Shown in pieces: positions 1 through 10,400 of a stretch of 64,000 bases of DNA. Source of the stretch: Collinsella aerofaciens (GTDB lineage Bacteria; Actinomycetota; Coriobacteriia; Coriobacteriales; Coriobacteriaceae); contig NAKE01000001.1 of assembly GCA_008680965.1 (NCBI GenBank), positions 248,001 to 312,000 of the forward strand, read 5' to 3'. The position numbers and the translations under genes are program-made. The number at the start of each line of letters is the position of its first letter. Position 1 is the stretch's first letter. Under the pieces are notes generated by a model that made no database searches, was not told where the DNA came from, and saw only the letters and a program-made list of their open reading frames with translations.

Positions 1-1462
1 CGAGTCGATACCGTTGTCGCGGGCTGCGCGGAGGCTCCATCGCCTCAATCTTGCCCGCACCAATCAAGCCTTTTATGTGGTTGGAAACGGCGCTCCTGCT
101 CAAACCCGAAGCGTCGGTGAGCTCCTTGGTCGAAGCCGAAGAATGTGTTGCCAGGTAATCCAAGATTGCCTCGTCCACATGCCCCACAGACGTCACCTGT
201 TCCGCCCGCATTATCTTTCGCTTATCGAACGTCAACGAAAAAGAAACTGTCGAGTTCTTTGGTTCGGGCGGCAACATGTTTGCCCGCTCGAGCTGCTCAC
301 CTATCTCCTGATAACCAGTGCCGCGATTTTCGACCACGTAGCCACCGTCTGGGTACGGCGTGGTCTCGAGGATATTTGAAAGGAACTGGTTTCTGGATGA
401 CGAAACCCCAGAAACTCCCAGCGAATCGATCGTTACGTCGCCGTACAGCCCGCCGGGATTGAGAATCTCGACGCGGTCGATATACAGGTTGACCTGCACT
501 TGTGAGCCGCGCGCGGCGGAAGAGTAGTCGCGGTGCATGAGCGCGTTCGCCACCGCCTCGCGCAGCGCCACGGGCGGATAATCGGGCACATCTTTCCGGA
601 ACGCGCCCTCGATAACCGCTGCGTTTCGGGTGTTTCTCGCAACGGCGGCAAGCACGTCCTCAATCATGAAAGGGATCGGACCCAAAATGGTCTGAGAATC
701 CACAAAACGCTTGTTATCACTTACTCGCTGCGTTTTTGTGGTCCCGGGGTACGCCGTAAAGGTCACATTGAGACGTGGGAAGAACTTTTGCGGAAACCGT
801 CCCATCGCGACAATTGCAGCAAGCGTCGGCACGATTGCGTCGTCCACCCTTTTGGTCACATGCAGGTCAAGGAGAATCTCATCGTCGCTTCTGGTGCCCA
901 AAAGCCTAGGGTGTAGCTCGCGCTGGCGTTTTATAAACCCTTGCAAAAGATCGGCGTCAAGGTCATCGAGCGTGGCACCTTCGACCGGCTCGTCGTCGTA
1001 TGTAGGCTGAACATGCCCCTCCATAAAGCGATCGATTTCGTAGGGAGTCATGCGCCGGTCGCCGTCGCCCGTACGGATAAAGGACGAATCGTACATTCCG
1101 CGTGCCGCAATATAGCAGGGTTTATCGCGTGGATGCATTTCTTTGATGCGCGCGCAAAGCACCAGCTTACCCTCGAAGGGGAGCACTTGGATATCCGGCC
1201 TCACAACGGGCGTCAGCTTTTCACATGCAGAAGAGAGGGCGTCTTGCATCTTGCGGGCATCAAAACCCTCGACGGGCATAAACCCGTTCTTTTCGGAAAT
1301 GCCGAGGATGATAAAGCCGCCCTGCGCGTTGGAAAATGCCGAAAGCGTCTCGACGATGCTTTTGGGGAGCGCGCCCTTGGCTTCTTTTACTTCGTACTGC
1401 TGGGTGTCGTTTCCTATTGTCCGCAGATGATGGATGACCTGCGCCAACCACTCCTCATTCAT
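1..1462 (-). CDS. AlbA_2 / winged-helix ATP-binding-type transcriptional regulator (3' end truncated by window edge)
   Basis: The frame is open from an ATG at 1462 to the left edge (487 codons). Translated by eye, the N-terminal third has the AlbA_2 (Schlafen-type, divergent AAA-4) pattern: a charged YEVKEAKGALPKS segment followed by AFSNAQGGFIILGISE. The middle has the ATPase_c_4-like signature PPVALREAVANALMHRDYS followed by VEILNPGGL. The last 60 residues before the edge look like a winged helix (ILDYLATHSSASTKEL, then SRSAVSNHIKGL) ending in basic residues, so only a few codons are probably missing. Proteins of this architecture are usually stand-alone putative DNA-binding regulators of unknown target. 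The upstream 100 bp is packed with inverted and direct AACTTTCC repeats, which I infer are its own operator. Reading continues without interruption, so no frameshift is suspected. Confidence 0.85.
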   Translation of the reverse strand, partial: MNEEWLAQVIHHLRTIGNDTQQYEVKEAKGALPKSIVETLSAFSNAQGGFIILGISEKNGFMPVEGFDARKMQDALSSACEKLTPVVRPDIQVLPFEGKLVLCARIKEMHPRDKPCYIAARGMYDSSFIRTGDGDRRMTPYEIDRFMEGHVQPTYDDEPVEGATLDDLDADLLQGFIKRQRELHPRLLGTRSDDEILLDLHVTKRVDDAIVPTLAAIVAMGRFPQKFFPRLNVTFTAYPGTTKTQRVSDNKRFVDSQTILGPIPFMIEDVLAAVARNTRNAAVIEGAFRKDVPDYPPVALREAVANALMHRDYSSAARGSQVQVNLYIDRVEILNPGGLYGDVTIDSLGVSGVSSSRNQFLSNILETTPYPDGGYVVENRGTGYQEIGEQLERANMLPPEPKNSTVSFSLTFDKRKIMRAEQVTSVGHVDEAILDYLATHSSASTKELTDASGLSRSAVSNHIKGLIGAGKIEAMEPPRSPRQRYRL

Positions 1463-1476
1463 GCCGAACCTCCCAA

Positions 1477-1565
1477 CTTTCCAACTTTCCACCTAACTTA
1501 CCAGCTTTCCACTTAACTTTCCAGCTTTCCACCTTAGGTGGTAAGTTAAGTGGAAAGTTGGAAAG
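1477..1565. repeat. AACTTTCC-type inverted and direct repeats upstream of the AlbA_2 gene
   Basis: Arms at 1477-1502 and 1540-1565 are reverse complements with one mismatch in 26. Between them lie further copies of CTTTCCA (around 1505 and 1525) spaced about 20 bp apart. The block starts 15 bp above the ATG of the AlbA_2 gene and ends about 45 bp before the terminator of the opposite locus, so it fills the likely promoter. I infer an autoregulatory operator; a purely structural palindrome is the alternative. Confidence 0.7.
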
Positions 1566-1608
1566 ACGGTTGGGAAGCTGAAGCAGCGGCAGTCCGAGCG
1601 AGCAGGAA

Positions 1609-1641
1609 AAGAGGCGGCAACTGGGTGGTTGCCGCCTCTTT
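1609..1641 (-). terminator. Rho-independent terminator of the giant surface-protein gene
   Basis: GAGGCGGCAA at 1611-1620 pairs with TTGCCGCCTC at 1629-1638 around an 8-nt loop. On the minus strand a TTTT run follows the stem. It lies just below the stop codon at 1648. Confidence 0.85.
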
Positions 1642-1647
1642 GCGTGG

Positions 1648-4600
1648 CTAGTTGGACCCGTGGGGAATGCCCTTGGTGTTGATGCGCGACAGCGTGTACG
1701 TCACGTAGTCGGAGTTCTTATAGCCTCCGAGGTTGCTGACATTGACTGGCGTGTCCTTTATTACACCGTTATCGGACATATTGGCCGTTAGCACCAGACG
1801 ATAGTTGGCATAGGTCTGACCAGCCGTCTCAACATCGGTGTTCACCTTAACGCGGAAGGCATGCTTAAAGGCAAGGCTGTTACCGTCACGCGTGGCAAAC
1901 GTGTCGCCAGCCTTGGTGTCGGTAAAAACGTAGCTGCTGCCACTCAACGAGCCCGCGCCCAGCTTGTCGCTACCGAACACCGTAATGTACTTTGAGATAT
2001 CGCCGACCGGAGCATAGCCGTCTTTACCCCGGCGCTGCAAGCTCAACGTATAGGTCACCGTGCTGGCATTGGAGATCATGGCCTCGGCGCCCGTGAGCTT
2101 GCTCAGGTCGTAGGTACCCACCAGAGCGATCTCGCCGTCAGCGGACTTGAGGTCATCGATGTTGATGCCCAACTGGGATTTCTTAGACGCCTCGAGCGCG
2201 ATGGTCGATGAGCCCACATCCATACGGTAGTAGCCGGCGCCGCCATCGTTGTATGCCGAGTTGCTACTGGTGCTGAGCGTGTCGGCATGCGTGGAAAGGT
2301 ACGCGCGGTAGTTGGGTTTGGTGTAGCGGTCGGTGCCGCTGTTCTGCGAGGCCACGATACCCGCCTGGCAGGCAGGCTCCGTCATGGTGAGCGCGGCCCT
2401 CATGGTAACGGTGAAGGCGTTGACATGGTTCTTGGCGATCTCGCGCAGGCCCGACATGTCGATGGGATTACCCTCAGCATCGGCAAGCACCAGTGACATG
2501 TCGCCACCGTTCGCAGTCCAACTAAGGCCCGACACCACTGGGGTCTCCTTCGTGCCGGCCAGATTCCAACCCGACCCGCCCCAGGTGTAGTAGTTATCAC
2601 CCACCTTAACGTAGAACTCATACGTGCCCTGCGTGCCCGTGGGGTATCCTACCGAGCCCGCGATGACGCCATCGTGATAGGTGACAAGCGACGAATCGAG
2701 CTGATAATACAGCGCGTCAGAGCTCGTGTATTGCTGGCTCGAGTCAAACGTCACGGTGTCGCTCACGTTCATGGAAAGCGAATAGGTGGCTTCCTTGAGC
2801 TCCATCCGGTTGATGCTGTCCCTGTTGTCGACGAGGTTACGCTTGTTGTCAACGAGGCTGTGCGTGTAGTTTGATGCCACGCTATAGGTCGAGGGCGTAT
2901 TCTGGTGCCCATCCTCGGCAGCCTTGCCGTCGGCTGCTTTCTTGCCTCGCAGCAGGTAGTTGATGTGCTCGTTGAGGCTCGTGTCCACCGTGGTGGCGGT
3001 GTAGCCGTTGACGCCCACGGACCCCGCCGGCGTGCGCACCACCAAGTAGAAGTTTTCGCTCTTGGGCTCTTCCTTATCAACGGAGAGGGTATAGAACGTG
3101 CCCGTCGCGTCGGAAGAAGTGCGCGCGCGGTAGTACGCGCCATCGACCTTGGCGCCAGCCATCTTCGCGAGTTCGGCCTGGCTCTTGTCCTTGACCTCGT
3201 CATCGGCGAGCTTGACCCAAGCGCCGTCCTTGTCCTCCTTGGCCTCATCGGCCTTCACGCCCACGATTTCGCTCAGCCACGGTTCGGTGTAGTAAGCCTT
3301 GTTGCCAGCGTCCACAAACTCGGTGAGCTTGACTGACGTCGCGCCGCCCGTGCCCACCGTGTAGTGATATTCGCGGCTGTTGTTGGCCGTGTCCACGAGT
3401 GTGAGCTGTGTACCCTCGGGCAGCGTGGCACCGAAGGTAATGCTCTTGTTGAGCGGACCCATAGAGCCGCCGGCTTCGAGCAGCGTGTTCCAGCCGTAAT
3501 CGACCGGCTTGCCCCGAGCGCTGCCATAGGTCCAGGTAAGGTAGCCGGTCATGGTGTCGCCGCTGCTCACAAGTACGTGCTTGTCGTATTTTGTCGCATA
3601 GTCGGCAGCCTTGAAGTTCGCACCTTCGGAGTAGGTGGCGGTAAAGTCGATCTCGAGCATGCGCTTGACGATGATGGGTACCTGTACACGATAGCTCTGG
3701 CCGGCCTCGCTAAAGGTGACCGTAAGCAGCGTGAAGCGCCCCTGCTCATTGTCCCAGTCGGTGCTCGCGCGGAATGCCATAGAGCTCGTGCCATTGTTGA
3801 GCACCTTGAGCGTGGGCGCTTGCGAGGCGGCTACGTCCTTGACGAAGGTGCCGTTATCGGCGAGCGAGAAGACCTCGGCGGTGGCGGTCACATGCGCGGT
3901 GCTGCCGTTGAGGCGGCAGGCATCGGAGAAGCCGCCATTGGTCACGATGTTCAGGTAGCTCTCCACCGTCGTGGTATCGTTGCCCGGAATCACGAGCACG
4001 GGGAAGTCAGTTTTGGCCTTCTTGTCCGAAGTAATGTTGTTAGCGTTATAGGTGCTACGCGAGCTGTCCGCGCTATAGGTGCTCGTGTTTTGGTATGCGC
4101 CGGCATCATTGATGCCGGCGATGTTGGTGTAGGTGTAGCGGCCGGGAACGCGGGCACCCGCTTGGCTTTGGATGGTCGTCGCGGTGTCAATGGCGGCGCC
4201 GTCGCCAAACAGGTAGCGGTCGGTGGTGTCGCCGTCGGAGGCACGCACCGCCATCGTGCTCACGGGCCTCGTGGTCACGTACGGACTCGTTGCCGTGGTA
4301 GCAGTATCGCCTGCGCCGTAAAGCGTTTTGTTCTCGTTGGGCGCGGCAGCCGTGCCGTTGTAGTCGCCGAAGGCAATATAAGTTTTCTCGTTAACAGCAG
4401 CCGTATTCGTATTGGTCGTGTAAACCATCGGCGGCAGGTCGCTCGTGGTCTTGCCACTACCGGGCTTTACTTCCACGCCCGCTGCGGAAAGGCTGTACTT
4501 ACCATCCCCCGTGTCAACCTCGCCCAAGAGTACGCCCTGGGTTTTGCCCGCATTGTAGCTATTGCTGTCCATGAGCACGTTTAACAGATGGAACTGGCCG

Positions 4601-7416
4601 CGCCCGTCGCCCATAATGCCGCCGTTGGACCTTTCGCTAAACGTGGTGTTGGATACCTTTGTGTTGGTAACGTCGATGACGACGGATCCGCTGTTACTCG
4701 CGTTATTCGCGCCCAGCAGACCGCCGCTCCAGTTACCCTTAATCGTAGCGTTCTCGATCGCGATGTTGTTGCAGGCTATATTCACATTGCTGAAGAAGTA
4801 GCCGATAAGCCCGCCCGAGCATTTGCCGGTGCCGGCGATGCTGACATTCTTGACACTGCAGTCGTCGAACCAGTACTTGTTGGGGCTACCGCTACTCGTA
4901 ACCTCACCAATCAGGCCGCCCGCATTGTAGATGCTATTGTTCGTTCCGGCCTTATCGCCGATGACGGCGTTCTCGGTGCCGTTTCCGCCATCAATGCGCA
5001 CGTTGCTCATAGAAATAACGCCGCCACGGGCGCGTCCGACCACGCCGCCGGCGCCCATATGGTCATCGGAGTTCGACCCGGTGGCTAGCACGTTTACCCC
5101 AGAGATGACTGCCGTGCACGACGACTGGGCCGCTGTGGTGGTGCCGATGTTGGTGTTGACCGAGATATCGCTTCTTTCGACATAGCCGAGCACGCCGCCC
5201 ACGTAGGGCACTGTCCCTGTGGCAGTTATGGTCGAGTTTTTGCCAACGGTCCTTTCGCTCACCCCTGTGCCTGCGGTTGTCCACACACCGCACGCCGAGG
5301 CGACCGTACCCACATAGCCACCGACATTCTTCTCGCCCGTGACGTTAAGGCCAGTGTATGAGCAGTCATAGAGATACGCGGGGCCCCACCCGTCCCCGAA
5401 CTCGACCATATAGGTTCTGTCTTCGCTCGTAGTTCGTCTGGCGCGGCCCGAGCTGCCAAGAAGCCCTCCTACGCTCTTTGCGCCCGACACGGTGCAGTTC
5501 TTCATCTGCACGTTGCGGTAGATGCCGCACGTGCCGTCGTCGTAGTTGGCCGTTGCACCCGCCAAAAGGCCGGCACCGGTAAGGTCGTTCGGCGCCTCTC
5601 CTGGTTTGGCTTCGCCGTTGGTGTCGATATAGGTGAGCGCTACGTTGCAGTTGCTAAAGGTGAGGTCTTTGACCTGCGCGCCGTCGTTCGCGGTGACGCT
5701 CTGCCCCACATTGGTGGAGGTGAACATCACGGTGCTGAATAGACCACCCACGCCCGAGACCTTATAGTCGTCGTCGGCGTATTCGACGACGCCGTAGGCG
5801 GTGCCTTCGGTACCCACCGTGATGGTGGCGCCGTTACCGTCGATCGTGGCTACGTGCGGCGTAATACGGTCGCGGTCGGTGCCCGGCTGGTTCGAATTGC
5901 AGGCATTGGAATAGTAGCGGCCGTTTAGGCCCACGTACCCCGTGCCGTAGTCGGTCATATCGTAGGTGTCGCCCTGCTTGAACTCCAAGCTCATGCCGAT
6001 CGATTTCGACGCGCACACATAGCCCGTTTGGTAGTCGGCAGCGTAGGACGCCACCAGGTAGGGCGAATTTACATCGTCATCATGGTCGAGCGGGCCGTGC
6101 CACCTCTGCTTGCCGGGGGCCTTCTGGTCGTCGTTTTTGGCGATTTCGAAATCGCCGGCAGCACTCTCAGGCTTGCCCACATTTGCGTAGTTAGCATTCC
6201 GTACCTTGCCATATTCCTTGTTGCCAAACAGGTAGCCGCATATCGCCGGGTCTTGCGAATCGCTGCCCCAGTAAGCCTTGGAACCGCGGAACACGCCATT
6301 ATTGGAGTAGTTGGTATGTGCCGCGCCAGCACCCGCACCCGAGCTGATGATGGCCGAGAGCACCAAAAGGCCCTGGGCGTTTTTCACCATGGTCACAGGA
6401 GCCTCGGCGTTAGTGCCGAGGTACTTGTTGTCGGTGCCCGTGGTGGTGACACAGGGGGTTCCTTTTTTTGTGAGCTCGTTAATCTGGTAGTTAGCGTTAC
6501 CGTTTTCAACCTTACAGCCCTCGCTAAAGGCATAGCCATCAATCACGCGACCGACGTAGGGATTGTTGTAGAGATCAAAGTTGCCCTTTCCCAGACCACG
6601 AGATTTGTCACCAGTTCCAGCACGCCAGGAAGATTTTCCGCTTTTGTCCATATTGCGGAAAATCACGCCGCCACCCGCAATGGCACCGACGTAGCCACCA
6701 ATGGGAACAAGATGCGGCTTGTCGCCACCGCCCGTGACGGTAAATCCCGTTGTAGGGTTTTCGGCCGTCGTCCCATTAACGACCACGCCATCGATAATGT
6801 TATCGCCACCAAGGATGCAGCCGACAACGCCACCGAAAAACGCCGTCGGAACGCCGTCGGCATCCTTGGCAGAATAAGTAATAGTCGCCGACGCGTTCAC
6901 ATAGCGAATATTCAGATCGCGCACCACGCTGCCGTAACTATAGGGAATAAGGCCGCGAAGCGAACCCTCGTTATTCTCTATCTTGATGGCTGCGTTTTTA
7001 TTATCACTGCCAAAGTTGCCAACGATGACGCCCCTAAACGGGTTGGCCCTATTTCCAAAACCGCCAAACGATGCGCCGTCGAGAGTAATCGTATTGCCCT
7101 CAGTAGGCTCGATGCTGTAATACGCGCTCTGCATATAGCGGTGCATGGTTTCGTCGCTCAGCGTCTGCGGGGAATTGGTCGACGCGTCTCCGGTCTTCTT
7201 CTCCCATTTATTATCGGTACCGTTCGCCTGCTTGTAGACGTACGTAACCTCATTGTCGGTCGAGTGATCGCTGCTGCGGCGAGTGCAGAGCCTACCCTGG
7301 TCGGCGACAATGGTGACCTCCCAGCCGTCAAGCGCCGTCATGTTATTAATGTAGTTGCAATGGCATTCATCTCCGCCGCGTTTGTGACGGAATAAGGATC
7401 GCCGTAGGTACCACAT
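1648..7416 (-). pseudogene. C-terminal part of a giant secreted beta-helix-type surface protein (separated by a frameshift)
   Basis: This open frame continues the protein encoded at 7338-12311. The upstream frame reads ...AEMNAIATTLI and then stops; this frame reads NNMTALDGWEVTIVAD from about 7340, which is the natural continuation, so codons between 7416 and about 7340 are probably out-of-frame sequence and not a true start. About 1,900 residues follow. The first 900 carry many short repeats of the form GGLIG or GGVVG with polar spacing, typical of GLUG/right-handed beta-helix adhesins. The remainder is beta-rich and Thr/Ser/Asp-rich without a recognised domain. There is no LPXTG-type sorting signal or C-terminal membrane segment, so attachment to the wall, if any, must use another route. 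Whether the break is real, a phase-variable slip or a sequencing error cannot be told here. Confidence 0.75.
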
Positions 7417-10400
7417 CCCATTACCAGCTTTGGAATGCGCTGGTTGACTTTAATTTCGTGATACTGGACGCCATCCTCGGTGGCTTTTCCCTTGTAAACA
7501 TAAGGAAGGTAGTCACCGAACCAAGGCCTGACGTCACCGTCCTTCTTACCATCAACCGTCACATAGCCGCTCACGGCACCATACGTCGCTTCGTCGTAAT
7601 ACCAAAGCTGCTTGCCCGAGTACTCCTTGTTCTCGGCATCGATTTCGCTTCCGTACGTCACCATTCCGGCATTGGCATCGGCCTTAGTAAAGGTGTAATC
7701 CGCAGAGCCCGTGCCCGTACTTTTGTAGCCAAAACTCTCCAGCAGGCTCGCATGGGTGAAAATCGTATTGCTATTTTGGCTGGGCAAGCTGATTCGCTCA
7801 AACTTCGCCGTCACCTGATCGGCCTCACTGCCTACACCAAGCTTTCCGAACAGCGACGTAGCCGCCTTGGTGCCACTCGTGTACCCAGTAGTCTTGATAT
7901 TCTTCGCGTTCAGGCTCACGTACTTCTGCATCTCGTTGATGAGCAGAGGCATATAGGCGTTAGCGTCCGTGGCGCTGTTGGCGCCGTCGACAATCAGATT
8001 GTTGAGTGTAAGATCATCAATTGAGATCTTTCTAATCTTGGTGCCATTGCCGTCGCTGGACCCATACACGTAGCGGCACACGAGCGCGCCCGATGAGCTT
8101 CCGCCCGCGCCAATAGCGTCAGTAGAGCTCTTTCCGTCATTGATAACGGGCCCAACGGTACCACCCAAAGTGACGTTGCTTACTGTGAGATCGCCGTCTG
8201 CCACCGTTTGAAAAAGACCGCAGTGCATGTTCTCGTGCTGGGTGGCATCGGAGTTTAGCTTGTTGCCATTCTGCTCGGCCTTGATCTTGGAGTAGTAGAA
8301 GGTGATGGCCGCATTATTAACCGTCACCTCTCCGATCGGTTGAGTGGGATAGTAGCTGTAGCCGGCCAAATCGATTGTGCCCGTTATGGTTATGGAATCA
8401 TCGAGCCCTGTCGTACCATCGGGAACGATTGTCGAACGAATACCGGCGGGAGCATAGCAGAAAGCAGACCATAAGAGCAGCTTGTCCGCTGTATCGATTT
8501 GACTGCCACTAAAGCCGCCTTCACAATTCTTAGAGGCTATGTCGAGGTTGTAGAAGTAGCGGGTATTGCCGTTCGTATTCTGGCTTCGACCGAAAGACGA
8601 GCGATTATGGTAGCTGTTGTCTTTTGTGGAATCGCCGTCCATGTCCAGCTTGTTTTTCTGTGTGTGTAGCGAAACGACCGTGTTCCAGTCGGCGTCCATG
8701 AGCTTGCTGCCGTTGTTTGGTTTTACACCGCTGCCAACCCATTCATCGAAGGACGTTACGCCCGACGCAACGATGGCCCCCTCGCCGGTGGGCACCCTAT
8801 AGGCGGTATCCCAATAAGCCCTGTCCTCCAAGTACAGGCCTAGGTAGCTCTCGACGCCATATGTCGTCTTATCATCCACCTTGCAGCCGCGGCAAACTAG
8901 AACGCCGAGCGTCTGAGCGGCGCCTGCATTAATCTTTGTGCCCGAGAGATCGATGGCGTAGTTGTTGATAATCCAGTGACCGCTGGCTGCGTATACAAGG
9001 CCGCCAAGCTCCTTGGAATCATCCACAGTCGCGATTATAGAAGCGTTGGTCGTTTTCAAAGCATAGGAGTTTTCACTCTTGTTAATGTTGTCATCTCCGA
9101 TAGTTACGACCGCGTTGCCCCAGCTATAACCCAAGAGACCGCCCACGCCATTGAGCTTATCGCCGTTCTTTCCGACTCCCATCTTGAACGAGTTGAACGA
9201 AAGGCCCGTAATGTTAACGTCCTTTTTGGCCGAGTTGGCTATTGCCCCATCAGCCCCATAGGTGCTCTGTGCGATGCAGCCGATAAGACCGCCGACCTGG
9301 GCAATCTTGCCGCTGGTGCAATTGCCGGTTTCGATTGATCCGGCGACTTCGAGGCCCGCAACATTGAATGACGAGCCATAATCGCCCACATAACCAATGG
9401 CGCCGCCAATGCGACTATTGCCGTTAAGCGTTTTAGTTGCAGCGATGGTCGCTTGAGCCCTGCTGTTATCCTTAAACGCAACCGTAGAAGCCGCCGACAC
9501 GCTGCCCGCAATACCACCAATGTTCACTTCGTTGCCGAACGTATCATCACACGCGATATTCGTTTTGCACGTTACGCCAGACAATGGCAGGTTGCCGACG
9601 ATGGTACCTGCAAGCGACCCGGCATCGATAGCCGAACCGTTATCAAACTTCATGGAACCAGCGATTGTGACGTTGGAGATGGTTGCGCCGTTGACGGCCG
9701 CGAACAAGCCCAAGCGGCCGTGGCGGTAGATTTTGCCGTTGCCGTTGCTCGTGTCATTGCCGTCGAGCACAGCTTCACCACGCTTGCCGTACGGCTCGCC
9801 GACGGCAAGGTTGATTGTGCCGTTGCCATTTGTGCCGCCGCCGTTCAACGTTCCCGAGAAAACTTGCGAGCCGTCTGCACGATCCTGCGTGAAACCCGTC
9901 AGGCCCGTGCCCTTGAGATCAATAGTGCCGTTCACCGTAATGGTCGAGGACTGCAAGATGTTCGGGTTGTTTTCGGAAACGCCCTCGACCATGGAGTAGT
10001 AGCCGTTGGTTTGCCAGGTGATTGCAAGTTTGGCGAAATCCTCAACAGAGGTTAGGGTGTAGGCACCGTTAGCTGCCGTCAGCGAATCCGGCAAGGTCAA
10101 CTTATGAGTGTCCACATCAAGCTTAATGAAGTCGCCGCCCAGACGAATAACTTCGCCGTAGGTCGCGATGTCGTCCGTCTTCGAGGCAGTATTGCTACGT
10201 TTGAAGGTCCAGCCCGCTGCACCCTTGTCAGCGTCAGAGCCATCGCCGACAGCAAAAATCAGCGCGTTGTGATTCTCGTATACGAGCTGGCCCGTCGTGC
10301 TGTTTTCGGCAAAACTTGCGCCCGACAGATCCGTGATGCCGCTGAATTTGATTACAGCATTCCACGCGGAGCCTGCAATTCCCGCGGCACGGTTGCTTTG

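Noticed and set aside
1648..2000. LPXTG or similar sorting signal at the end of the giant protein
   Set aside because: The C-terminus (INTKGIPHGSN) has no motif, hydrophobic segment or basic tail.
7330..7350. Programmed -1 frameshift in the giant surface gene
   Set aside because: No X-XXY-YYZ heptamer or downstream stem was found at the junction, so a slip or error is more likely.
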